NCBI RefSeq assembly: GCF_900128455.1
Contig: NZ_LT635783.1
Coordinates: forward strand, 1,638,919-1,702,918
Source of the DNA: Bacteroides mediterraneensis
GTDB lineage: Bacteria > Bacteroidota > Bacteroidia > Bacteroidales > Bacteroidaceae
Reading direction: 5' to 3'
DNA: 64,000 bases
The notes under the pieces: generated by a model
Told to the model about the DNA's origin: nothing
Seen by the model: the letters and a program-made list of their open reading frames with translations, nothing else
Database searches by the model: none
Program-made: the position numbers and the translations under genes
Shown here: positions 42,459 through 50,893 of the stretch, one piece after another
Layout: each line of letters begins with the position of its first letter
Numbering within the stretch: the stretch's first letter is position 1

Positions 42459-43436
42459 TTATTCTTCGTGGTTGCTGTAGTATCTCATGAACTGGGTACG
42501 TTCGAAGGGGTTCACTTCGCCGGCGGCGGCTGCGTTCATCTTGCCCTTGAACTGTGCGATGGTCGTGTAGCCTTTGTCGTCCATCCATTCTGCCAGTTCC
42601 TTCTTCATGGTCTCAATCATCTGGTTGCCGTGCTGGTAGATGATGCTGCATATTTCTACGGCAGAAGCTCCGGCCAGCAGGGACTTGATGACACCTTTTC
42701 CGCAATGCACACCGCCCGAAACGGCATAGTCCAGCTGCGGCACTTCGGCCGAAGCGATGGCTGCCCAGCGGATGCGGTCGGCCAGTTCGGAAGGAGAACT
42801 CATCACACTGGCGGTGGTGAAGGTCAGGTTGTCAATCTGGATGTCCGGCTGGTAGAAACGGTTGAACAAGACCACGGCAGCCGCTCCGTTGGCATAGAGC
42901 TGGTTGATGAGGGCTATCGGGTTGGTCAGGTTGCTGCCCAGTTTCAGGATGACCGGGATGCGGACCACCTTCTTGATGTGGCGCAGGATGTCGATGTGGC
43001 GCTGTTCGAAGCTGCCCGGCTTGTAGTCCTTGCTGGTCTGCAAAGACAGGATGTTCACTTCCAGTGCATCGGCTCCGGCCTGTTCCATCAGGCGCGCAAA
43101 GTCGGTCCATTCGCTGTCGCTGTAGCAGTTGATGCTGGCGATGACCGGAATCTTGCAGTGCTTCTTCACGTCCTCAATCAGGGCGATGTGCTCGTTCAGG
43201 GCATGAGAGCGCACGTAAGCTCCCAGGTAGTCGTCGGCTTCGGGAGAACCGTAGCTCTGCATGCTGCCTGTCTGCATATTGATTTGTTCTTCGAAAACTG
43301 ATTTCAGTACCACTGCACCCGCTCCGGCTTCTTCCAGTTTCTGGATTTTGGCCAGGCTGTTCGTCAGGCCCGAACTGCTGATGATAATCGGGTTGTTCAG
43401 GGTTAACCCCGCAAAAGTTGTTTTTAGTTGTGCCAT
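42459..43436 (-). CDS. Dihydroorotate dehydrogenase-like protein
   Basis: A 325-aa FMN-type TIM barrel: ATG-MAQLKTTFAGLTLNNPIIIS, VIASINCYSD, ADALEVNILS, VILKLGSNLTN, YAVSGGVHCGKGVIKSLLAG for phosphate binding. It differs from PyrD1 in length of the insert and is the variant often annotated only as dihydroorotate-dehydrogenase-like. It lies 13 bases after the YggS-family gene, so it is probably co-transcribed. The substrate is unproven. Confidence 0.8.
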   Translation of the reverse strand: MAQLKTTFAGLTLNNPIIISSSGLTNSLAKIQKLEEAGAGAVVLKSVFEEQINMQTGSMQSYGSPEADDYLGAYVRSHALNEHIALIEDVKKHCKIPVIASINCYSDSEWTDFARLMEQAGADALEVNILSLQTSKDYKPGSFEQRHIDILRHIKKVVRIPVILKLGSNLTNPIALINQLYANGAAAVVLFNRFYQPDIQIDNLTFTTASVMSSPSELADRIRWAAIASAEVPQLDYAVSGGVHCGKGVIKSLLAGASAVEICSIIYQHGNQMIETMKKELAEWMDDKGYTTIAQFKGKMNAAAAGEVNPFERTQFMRYYSNHEE

Positions 43437-43449
43437 ATTCTTCTCGTTT

Positions 43450-44118
43450 TTAATATACTCTTTCTCCGAAAATCTTGCTGCCTACGCGTACCATCGTGCT
43501 GCCGGCTTTCACGGCCAGCTGGTAGTCGTGCGACATGCCCATGGAAATCTCCTTGAAGCGGTCGTCGTGCGCGAAATACGTGTCTTTCAGTTCCGTGAAG
43601 AAGCGGTGCAGACTTTCAAATTCCTGGGTAATTTCCGCTTGGTCGTCCGTATTGGTGGCCATGCCCATCACGCCGCTGATGGCCACATGGGTCAGTTCCT
43701 GCCATGGTTCGGTGTCGAGCATCTCGCGGCATTCCTGGAAAGAAAATCCGTATTTGCTGTCTTCTTCGGCGATATGGATTTCCAGCAGGCAGGGAATCAC
43801 GCGGTTGCATTTGGCGGCCTGTTTGTCGATTTCGGCCAGCAGCTTGTAGGTGTCTACCGCATGAATCATGGCGATGTAGGGCGCAATGTACTTCACCTTG
43901 TTGGTCTGCAGGTGGCCGATGAAATGCCACTCGATGTCGGCAGGCAGGGAAGCCTGCTTCTTGCTCAATTCCTGTTCCTTGCTTTCCCCGAAGATGCGCT
44001 GTCCGGCTTCGTAGGCCGCCAGGATGGCTTCGTTGGGGTGGAACTTGGATACAGCTACCAGGCGCACTTGGGGAGGAAGTTGTGTCCGTACCTCATTTAA
44101 ATTAGACTGAATATCCAT
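43450..44118 (-). CDS. YggS/PLPBP-family PLP homeostasis protein
   Basis: A 222-aa single-domain PLP-binding barrel with the lysine in VRLVAVSKFHPNEAI, EWHFIGHLQTNKVKYIAPYI, and SMGMSHDYQLAVKAGSTMVRVGSKIFG near the end. Members buffer pyridoxal phosphate rather than catalyse a reaction. The ATG at 44118 gives the usual length; a longer frame would run into the preceding DUF4494 gene. Confidence 0.9.
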   Translation of the reverse strand: MDIQSNLNEVRTQLPPQVRLVAVSKFHPNEAILAAYEAGQRIFGESKEQELSKKQASLPADIEWHFIGHLQTNKVKYIAPYIAMIHAVDTYKLLAEIDKQAAKCNRVIPCLLEIHIAEEDSKYGFSFQECREMLDTEPWQELTHVAISGVMGMATNTDDQAEITQEFESLHRFFTELKDTYFAHDDRFKEISMGMSHDYQLAVKAGSTMVRVGSKIFGERVY

Positions 44119-44137
44119 GGTTCTGATAAGTGTTTGT

Positions 44138-44617
44138 TCATCGTTTGTCTGCATCCGGGAATTCCGGTTTCACGTCGGGCTCTGCCGAGTAGGGATATAC
44201 ATCCATCAGGGCGGTTTCGGCCACGGAAGCAATCACGTAGTCGGCCATCGTGCCCTTCATGCCTTCGTCCAGTTTCTTCACCGCGTCGCGCAGGTCGGCA
44301 GCCTGTACCAGCACGTTGGTGGCCGTTTTCTTTTCGGCACCGCTCTTCTCGTCGAGGGTGATGAAATAGAGCTTGCACTTGAACCAGCGGTCGGCTGCTT
44401 CCTCTTCGCTGGGGAAGAGCTCGCTGTAGTTGGCGCGCTTGATGTCGGATACGGTGAATTCTCCGCTGATGAAGGGAGTGATTTCTTCGATAATACGCGA
44501 TTCAGCCTCGGTGAAGCTGAGTGCGTCCACCAGATAGGGTTCCGTCACTTTCTTGTTCATGCCGTTTTCGGCTACTTTTTCGTAACGGATTTTGCATTCA
44601 AACCAGTTATGCATCAT
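44138..44617 (-). CDS. DUF4494 protein (159 aa)
   Basis: Begins MMHNWFECKIRYEK, with LVDALSFTEAESRIIEEITP, WFKCKLYFITLDEKSG and a C-terminal VYPYSAEPDVK, the pattern of Bacteroidales DUF4494 proteins. Function unknown. First gene of a probable DUF4494-YggS-DHOD-like operon; a -7 box is at 44653-44660. The second Met (44614) is an alternative start. Confidence 0.75.
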   Translation of the reverse strand: MMHNWFECKIRYEKVAENGMNKKVTEPYLVDALSFTEAESRIIEEITPFISGEFTVSDIKRANYSELFPSEEEAADRWFKCKLYFITLDEKSGAEKKTATNVLVQAADLRDAVKKLDEGMKGTMADYVIASVAETALMDVYPYSAEPDVKPEFPDADKR

Positions 44618-44652
44618 AATTTTTCTTGCTTTTCAATTTGTAATAATTCACA

Positions 44653-44660
44653 CAAAGATA
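44653..44660 (-). promoter_or_regulatory. -7 box of the DUF4494/YggS operon
   Basis: TATCTTTG on the minus strand (TAnnTTTG), 36 bases before the start. Confidence 0.5.
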
Positions 44661-44700
44661 CGATTATAAATTGAATGGGAGAACAAATGGTTTTGAAAAA

Positions 44701-45939
44701 TCAGTCAATTCGCAATTTGCAGCGGTTTTGTTGCATGAATTCCTGAATGACGTCGGCATAGTTTCCCTGTATCAGGATGTGATGGTTGCCCAGCGGGTTG
44801 TGCAGGAAGTAATCGACCGGCTTGTCCAGCCGTACCTTCAGCTGGGTGCGGCAGCAGGTCACCAGGTTGGTGTTCTCGACGAGGTGGCCCGACGACAGGT
44901 AGTATTCGTCCAGACACTCGCCGCCGCACTTGAAGAGGGTCACTTCGCCTGCGTGTACGATGCCCTGGATGGCGATGCCGCTCTCCGTCTCGAAATGGTT
45001 GCGGATGATGAACTGTTCGGCCATCCGCGTGGGGATGGAGCAGTGGGCCAGGAGCACCTCGTTGCGGGCCAGGTCGACAAACGACGGGTTGGCCATGAAG
45101 GCCGGCTGGCCGATGAGTTCCTTCACCATCAGCAGGGTCATGATGGACTGGAGGTCGCCTTCGCATCCGGCAGGGATGCCTTCGTCGTTCAGCAGGGAGA
45201 GGGCCAGGCAGCCCGTGGTCTTCAGGCTCTGGATGAGCGAGAAGCAGGAAAGGGTGAGGGCGTCCAGTTTTTCTTCCTCGCACACGCGGCGGATGGCCCT
45301 GTACAGTCGCATGGCCCGCAGCAGTTCTTCGGGGGTGGCCTCCTGAATCCCCTTGGCACGGTTGGCGAACAGGGAGGCTTCCACGCCGATTTCGTCGTCG
45401 GTAATCTCATGGAAGGCCTTTTCCACGTGTTCGATGGGGATGTCGGTATAAATCACTCCCCAGCGCTGTCCGGCCAGCAGGTAGTCCACATGGCTGGCCA
45501 CCAGCCAGGAAGCCGGAGTACCGATGACGCCGATGCGTTTCTTCTTCAGGGCCCGTTTGGCGGCAAAGGCCTGATGGTGCAGGAGCACCTGGTTGGCCAT
45601 GTCGGGCGCCGGTCCGTGGATGATTCTCACCTTCATGTCTCTCGACTGTATCCAGGCGGAGATTTCGAGGGCGGCGGCCAGCGAGTTGTTCAGTCCGTCG
45701 GTGAGCAGGGTGATGGGATAGGGCAGGATGCTGAAAAAGCGCACCACGGCACTTTCCACACCGCCGCTGGCGATGAACGCCATCTTGTATTCGTTGCTGG
45801 GTATGCGGTCGGCTTCGGTATAATTGACCAGATGGAGCGTGAAGTGTTTCTCCAGCTCGACGAAGAGGTCTTTGTGTTTGTCGTAAACTTGCTCTGTGCG
45901 GTAGGTTCCGGCAGTAAATATAATTAGGTAAAGATTCAT
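44701..45939 (-). CDS. L-fucose/L-arabinose isomerase-like protein
   Basis: A 412-aa protein of the fucose isomerase superfamily (COG2407-like). Diagnostic part is the C-terminal half: CFSLIQSLKTTGCLALSLLN, GIPAGCEGDLQSIMTLLM and AHCSIPTRM. The N-terminal half has two Rossmann-like lobes (IGVIGTPASWLVASHVD). No sugar-catabolic genes surround it, so the substrate is open. A promoter box is at 45968-45975. Confidence 0.75.
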   Translation of the reverse strand: MNLYLIIFTAGTYRTEQVYDKHKDLFVELEKHFTLHLVNYTEADRIPSNEYKMAFIASGGVESAVVRFFSILPYPITLLTDGLNNSLAAALEISAWIQSRDMKVRIIHGPAPDMANQVLLHHQAFAAKRALKKKRIGVIGTPASWLVASHVDYLLAGQRWGVIYTDIPIEHVEKAFHEITDDEIGVEASLFANRAKGIQEATPEELLRAMRLYRAIRRVCEEEKLDALTLSCFSLIQSLKTTGCLALSLLNDEGIPAGCEGDLQSIMTLLMVKELIGQPAFMANPSFVDLARNEVLLAHCSIPTRMAEQFIIRNHFETESGIAIQGIVHAGEVTLFKCGGECLDEYYLSSGHLVENTNLVTCCRTQLKVRLDKPVDYFLHNPLGNHHILIQGNYADVIQEFMQQNRCKLRID

Positions 45940-45967
45940 GTGAGATGGAATGTTTGGTTATCGGAAG

Positions 45968-45975
45968 CAAACATA
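45968..45975 (-). promoter_or_regulatory. -7 box of the isomerase-like gene
   Basis: TATGTTTG on the minus strand (TAnnTTTG), 29 bases before the ATG. Confidence 0.5.
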
Positions 45976-46080
45976 CGGATTTTTTGGGTTGAAGACATGG
46001 AAAATGCCTGAAAAGGCGTTAAACTTTCCTTGGAGGGCTTTTTTACGGGTAGCGGATGGCTGTTTTTTCTGAACACAAAG

Positions 46081-46111
46081 TTGGTTTATTTCGTCAATCC
46101 CTTTATCTTTG
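46081..46111 (+). promoter_or_regulatory. Promoter of the aminotransferase/ABC-permease operon
   Basis: TTGG (46081-46084) and TATCTTTG (46104-46111) are separated by 19 bases, a good match to the Bacteroides promoter layout. Confidence 0.65.
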
Positions 46112-46140
46112 CAATTCAGAATTTTTTAAACTCATAAAAT

Positions 46141-47343
46141 ATGCCACAAATATCCATCAGAGGAACTGAAATGCCGGAGTCGCCGATTCGTAAACTGGCA
46201 CCCTTGGCTGAAGCTGCGAAAGAGAGAGGAATTCATGTGTACCACTTGAATATCGGTCAGCCTGACCTGCCTACTCCGCGAGCGGCCCTCGATGCGATTC
46301 GAAATATTGACCGGAAGGTGCTGGAATACAGTCCCAGCCAGGGTTACCGCAGCTACCGCGAGCGGCTGGTGGGGTATTACGAAAAGTATGACATCCACTT
46401 GGATGCCGACGACATCATCATCACGACCGGGGGGTCGGAAGCGGTGTTGTTCGCGTTCATGAGTTGCCTGAACCCGGGCGATGAGATTATCGTGCCGGAA
46501 CCGGCCTATGCCAACTACATGGCCTTTGCCATCTCTGCCGGCGCAATTATCCGTACGGTGACGACGACCATCGACGAGGGTTTCTCCTTGCCGAAGGTGG
46601 AGAAGTTCGAGGAGCTGATTAATGAACGCACGAAGGGTATCCTGATTTGTAACCCGAACAACCCGACCGGCTACTTGTACACCCGCCGGGAGATGAACCA
46701 GATTCGGGACTTGGTGAAGAAGTACGACCTCTTCCTGTTCTCCGACGAAGTGTATCGGGAATTTATCTATACGGGCTCACCTTATATCTCTGCCTGCCAC
46801 CTGGAAGGCATCGAGCAGAACGTGGTACTGATTGACTCCGTGTCAAAGCGTTATTCGGAGTGCGGTATCCGCATCGGAGCCTTGATTACGAAGAACCCGG
46901 AAGTGCGCAAGGCCGTGATGAAATTCTGTCAGGCCCGCCTGAGTCCTCCGTTGATTGGACAGATTGCGGCAGAGGCTTCGCTCGACGAACCGGAAGAATA
47001 TGCCCGCGAAACGTACGACGAGTATGTGGAACGGCGTAAGTGCCTGATTGACGGACTGAACCGTATCCCGGGCGTGTATTCGCCGATACCGATGGGGGCT
47101 TTCTATACGGTGGCCAAACTGCCGGTAGACGACTGTGAGAAGTTCTGTGCCTGGTGCTTGTCCGACTTCAACTACGAGGGGGAAACCGTCATGCTGGCTC
47201 CGGCCAGTGGTTTCTATACCACGCCGGGCGGCGGCAAGAACGAGGTGCGTGTGGCCTATGTACTGAAGAAAGAAGACCTGGTACGGGCGCTGTTCATCCT
47301 GCGTAAAGCACTCGAAGCCTATCCGGGAAGAGTGGATGAATGA
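46141..47343 (+). CDS. Class I PLP-dependent aminotransferase (aspartate aminotransferase-like)
   Basis: A 400-aa fold-type I enzyme: IGQPDLPTP near 40, TTGGSEAVLFAF, NPNNPTGYLYTRREM with Asn, DEVYREFIY with Asp, and DSVSKRYSECGIRIGAL carrying the PLP lysine. The amino-acid specificity is not evident. The next gene's ATG overlaps its stop. Confidence 0.88.
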   Translation: MPQISIRGTEMPESPIRKLAPLAEAAKERGIHVYHLNIGQPDLPTPRAALDAIRNIDRKVLEYSPSQGYRSYRERLVGYYEKYDIHLDADDIIITTGGSEAVLFAFMSCLNPGDEIIVPEPAYANYMAFAISAGAIIRTVTTTIDEGFSLPKVEKFEELINERTKGILICNPNNPTGYLYTRREMNQIRDLVKKYDLFLFSDEVYREFIYTGSPYISACHLEGIEQNVVLIDSVSKRYSECGIRIGALITKNPEVRKAVMKFCQARLSPPLIGQIAAEASLDEPEEYARETYDEYVERRKCLIDGLNRIPGVYSPIPMGAFYTVAKLPVDDCEKFCAWCLSDFNYEGETVMLAPASGFYTTPGGGKNEVRVAYVLKKEDLVRALFILRKALEAYPGRVDE

Positions 47344-48590
47344 TGAGCAACTGGAAATTTTTTATCGCACGGCGGATTTACCGCAGCCGGGAAGGCGGGA
47401 AGGAGGTCTCGAAACCGGCTATCCGGATTGCGATGGCCGGCATTGCCATCGGGCTGGCGGTGATGCTGGTATCGGTGGCCGTGGTCATCGGCTTCAAGCA
47501 TCAGGTACGCGACAAGGTCATCGGCATGGGGTCTGACATTGTGGTCTCCAGCATCGACGGGGCACAGCTCTACCAGATGAACCCGGTGGTGGGCAATGAC
47601 AGCCTGCTTTCGGTGATACGGCAGATTCCGGAGGTGAGTCATGTGCAGCGTTACTCCACGAAGCCGGGCATGATTATGACGGCCGATAATTTTCAGGGAA
47701 TGATTGTGAAGGGGGTGGCTCAGGAATACGACTGGACTTACCTGAAGGCGCATTTGCAGGAAGGGGAGATTCCGGTGCTCACGGATTCCGTGGCCAGCAA
47801 CCGCGTATTGATTTCCCGTTCCATGGCCGACAAGCTTTCCTTGAAGGTGGGCGACAAGCTGTACACCTATTACATTGAAGACAATGTGCGGGCGCGCCGG
47901 CTGACGGTGAGCGGGATTTTCCAGACACACTTTTCATCTTTCGACGATTATTTTCTCGTGACGGACATGTACACGGTGAACCGCCTGAACGGTTGGGAAC
48001 CGGACCAGGTGGGGGGCGTGGAAGTGGCCGTGGCGGACTATGACGACTTGAATACGGTGAATGATGCCATCCGGGCACATATCCAGGAGCGGATCGACCG
48101 TTACGGGGCGGTGTATTGCTCACGCACGTCGGAAGAACTCTATCCGCAGATTTTTGCCTGGCTGGATTTGCTCGACACGAATGTGTGGGTCATCCTGATT
48201 CTGATGACCGGCGTGGCGGGCTTTACCATGATTTCGGGCTTGCTGATTATCATTCTCGAACGTACGCAGATGATTGGAATTCTGAAAGCGCTGGGGGCCG
48301 ACAATGCTTCCATTCGGAAGATATTCCTGTCGTTCTCTGTCTTCCTCATCGGGAGGGGCATGTGCTGGGGGAATGTCATTGGACTGGCGTTCTGCGTCAT
48401 CCAGTATTTCTTTGAGCCTTTCAAGCTGGACCCGGCCACATACTATGTCAGTGCGGTTCCCGTGGAGCTTCATTTGGGCTGGATTGTGCTGCTGAACGTC
48501 TGTACCCTGCTGGTGTCTGTAGCCATGCTGGTGGGACCGTCTTATCTCATCAGTCATATTCATCCTGCAAAATCCATTCGTTTTGAATAA
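47340..48590 (+). CDS. LolC/E- or MacB-type ABC transporter permease
   Basis: A 416-aa FtsX-family permease: first helix near 30-50 (AIRIAMAGIAIGLAVMLVSV), a large extracytoplasmic domain (about 60-265), then three helices (WVILILMTGVAGFTMISGLL, a middle helix, and LHLGWIVLLNVCTLLVSVAM). This is the lipoprotein-releasing permease layout; an ATPase gene is not next to it. ATGs at 47340 and 47343 are both possible; the first overlaps the upstream stop. Confidence 0.85.
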   Translation: MMSNWKFFIARRIYRSREGGKEVSKPAIRIAMAGIAIGLAVMLVSVAVVIGFKHQVRDKVIGMGSDIVVSSIDGAQLYQMNPVVGNDSLLSVIRQIPEVSHVQRYSTKPGMIMTADNFQGMIVKGVAQEYDWTYLKAHLQEGEIPVLTDSVASNRVLISRSMADKLSLKVGDKLYTYYIEDNVRARRLTVSGIFQTHFSSFDDYFLVTDMYTVNRLNGWEPDQVGGVEVAVADYDDLNTVNDAIRAHIQERIDRYGAVYCSRTSEELYPQIFAWLDLLDTNVWVILILMTGVAGFTMISGLLIIILERTQMIGILKALGADNASIRKIFLSFSVFLIGRGMCWGNVIGLAFCVIQYFFEPFKLDPATYYVSAVPVELHLGWIVLLNVCTLLVSVAMLVGPSYLISHIHPAKSIRFE

Positions 48591-48629
48591 ATCCTGTTTC
48601 AAAATCAGAGGCAAACGAATCTTTTTTAC

Positions 48630-48637
48630 TAATTTTG
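48630..48637 (+). promoter_or_regulatory. -7 box of proS
   Basis: TAATTTTG (TAnnTTTG) lies 43 bases before the start. Confidence 0.5.
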
Positions 48638-48679
48638 CGGTCTCAATTGATATTAAAAATAAAATAACTACATAAAGTT

Positions 48680-50170
48680 ATGGCAAAAGAATTAAAAGAA
48701 CTTACCAAAAGAAGTGAGAACTATTCACAATGGTATAATGATTTGGTGGTAAAGGCCGACTTGGCTGAACAGTCTCCGGTGCGTGGCTGTATGGTAATCA
48801 AGCCTTACGGATATGCCATCTGGGAAAAGATGCAGCGCATCCTGGACGATATGTTCAAGGCTACAGGACATGTGAACGCCTATTTCCCGCTGTTGATTCC
48901 GAAATCTTACCTGAGCCGTGAGGCAGAACACGTGGAAGGTTTCGCCAAGGAATGTGCGGTGGTGACACATTATCGTCTGAAGAATGCGGAAGACGGTTCG
49001 GGTGTGATTGTAGACCCGGCAGCCAAACTGGAAGAAGAGCTGATTATCCGTCCGACCTCGGAGACCATCATCTGGAGTACCTATAAGAACTGGATTAACT
49101 CTTACCGTGACCTGCCTATCCTGTGCAACCAGTGGGCGAACGTAGTTCGTTGGGAAATGCGTACCCGTCTGTTCCTGCGTACGGCTGAATTCTTGTGGCA
49201 GGAAGGTCACACGGCACATGCCACTCGTGAAGAAGCAGAGGCTGAAGCACAGAAGATGTTGCACGTGTACGGTGATTTCGCTGAAAAATACATGGCCGTA
49301 CCGGTCGTCAAGGGTGTGAAATCAGCCAACGAACGTTTTGCCGGTGCCTTGGATACGTATACTATCGAGGGACTGATGCAGGACGGAAAGGCTTTGCAGT
49401 GTGGTACGTCTCACTTCCTGGGACAGAACTTTGCCAAGGCCTTCAACGTGCAGTTCGTCGACAAGAACAACAAGCTGGATTATGTATGGGCTACTTCTTG
49501 GGGCGTATCTACCCGCTTGATGGGTGCCTTGATCATGACCCACTCTGACGACAACGGTCTGGTACTTCCGCCGCACTTGGCTCCGATTCAGGTAGTGGTA
49601 GTTCCTATCTACAAGAACGACGAACAGCTGAAGCAGATTGATGCCAAGGTGGAAGGCATCGTCAACAAGCTCCGCAGCATGGGCATCTCCGTGAAATACG
49701 ACAATGCCGACAACAAGCGTCCGGGATTCAAGTTTGCCGACTATGAACTGAAGGGTGTACCTGTACGTCTGGTAATGGGTGGCCGCGACCTGGAAAACAA
49801 CACGATGGAAATCATGCGTCGTGATACCCTGGAAAAGGAAACCCGTTCTTGCGAAGGCATCGAAGAATACGTAAAGAACCTGTTGGAAGAAATCCAGCAG
49901 AACATCTACCAGAAGGCGTTGAAGTACCGCAACGAACACATCTACAAGGTGGATACTTACGAAGAATTCAAGGAACAGATTGAGAAGGGTGGATTCATTC
50001 TGGCTCACTGGGACGGTACACCGGAAACGGAAGACCGCATCAAGGAAGAAACCAAGGCTACTATCCGCTGTCTGCCTTTCGAAGCCGACGAAGAAAGCCT
50101 GACTCCGGGTGTGGATATGCTGACCGGCAAACCTTCTGCACGTCGTGTGCTGTTTGCCCGCGCTTATTAA
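48680..50170 (+). CDS. proS: Prolyl-tRNA synthetase
   Basis: A 496-aa class II synthetase of the short (archaeal/eukaryote-like) form without the editing insertion. Motif 2/3-like segments are [36 protein letters not shown] and [20 protein letters not shown] ([11 protein letters not shown]), followed by an anticodon-binding domain and a C-terminal zinc-type tail. Charges tRNA-Pro with proline. Own promoter and terminator. Confidence 0.96.
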   Translation: MAKELKELTKRSENYSQWYNDLVVKADLAEQSPVRGCMVIKPYGYAIWEKMQRILDDMFKATGHVNAYFPLLIPKSYLSREAEHVEGFAKECAVVTHYRLKNAEDGSGVIVDPAAKLEEELIIRPTSETIIWSTYKNWINSYRDLPILCNQWANVVRWEMRTRLFLRTAEFLWQEGHTAHATREEAEAEAQKMLHVYGDFAEKYMAVPVVKGVKSANERFAGALDTYTIEGLMQDGKALQCGTSHFLGQNFAKAFNVQFVDKNNKLDYVWATSWGVSTRLMGALIMTHSDDNGLVLPPHLAPIQVVVVPIYKNDEQLKQIDAKVEGIVNKLRSMGISVKYDNADNKRPGFKFADYELKGVPVRLVMGGRDLENNTMEIMRRDTLEKETRSCEGIEEYVKNLLEEIQQNIYQKALKYRNEHIYKVDTYEEFKEQIEKGGFILAHWDGTPETEDRIKEETKATIRCLPFEADEESLTPGVDMLTGKPSARRVLFARAY

Positions 50171-50194
50171 TAAGATGCTATTTACAGTCATTCA

Positions 50195-50236
50195 TAAAAA
50201 AGTCCGGTTCTCGCAAGGGAACCGGACTTTTTTTAT
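50195..50236. terminator. Bidirectional terminator between proS and aat
   Basis: AGTCCGGTTC (50201-50210) and GAACCGGACT (50219-50228), with A-run and T-run flanks and an 8-base loop. Confidence 0.9.
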
Positions 50237-50241
50237 GGACT

Positions 50242-50883
50242 TTATTCTACTCTCAGGTATTGCATGTATTCCTCGTAACTGATGTAACGTCCGCCCATCG
50301 ACTTGAGGTGGGGCGTTTCAAACTGGCAGTCGATGAGGGTACCTCCGTGGGCATGCAGCAGTTGGGCCAGCCGGATTAGGGCCAGCTTGGAGGCACTGGG
50401 CACGAGCGAGAACATGCTCTCGCCGAAGAAACACGTGCCGAGGGTCACGCCATACAGTCCCCCGACCAGCTTGTCGCCTTCCCACACTTCCACGCTGGCC
50501 GCCAGATTCTGCTCGTACAGGCGGATGTAAGCCTCAATCATTTCCTCGCCCAGCCAGGCTCCTTCCTCGTCGATGCGGAGCTTCGAACAGTTCCGTATCA
50601 CTTCTTCGAATGCCTGGTTGAAGGTTACCCTGTAAGTGTTTTTATGCATCAGCGTGCGCATGGAGTGGGAGATGTGAATCTCGCCCGGGAAGATGACGAA
50701 ACGCTGCAAGGGGCACCACCACTGGATGACTTTCCGGCGGAATGCATACCAGGGGAAGATGCCGTTGGAATAGGCCAGGATAAGGCGGTCGACCGACAAG
50801 TCGCCCCCGATGGCCAGCAAGCCGTCGGGGTCTCCCCAGTGCGGGTCGGGGAAAGCCAGTTTTTTAGTCAGTTGGAAAACCAT
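50242..50883 (-). CDS. aat: Leucyl/phenylalanyl-tRNA-protein transferase
   Basis: A 213-aa enzyme that adds Leu or Phe to N-terminal Arg/Lys of proteins, marking them for ClpS/ClpAP. Family segments: GIFPWYAFRRKVIQWWCPLQ, GEIHISHSMRTLM, GTCFFGESMFSLVPSASKLA and GGTLIDCQFETPHLKSMGG. It starts 10 bases after clpA's stop on the same strand, so the N-degron writer, adaptor and unfoldase are encoded together. Confidence 0.96.
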   Translation of the reverse strand: MVFQLTKKLAFPDPHWGDPDGLLAIGGDLSVDRLILAYSNGIFPWYAFRRKVIQWWCPLQRFVIFPGEIHISHSMRTLMHKNTYRVTFNQAFEEVIRNCSKLRIDEEGAWLGEEMIEAYIRLYEQNLAASVEVWEGDKLVGGLYGVTLGTCFFGESMFSLVPSASKLALIRLAQLLHAHGGTLIDCQFETPHLKSMGGRYISYEEYMQYLRVE

Positions 50884-50893
50884 GGTGTGCAGA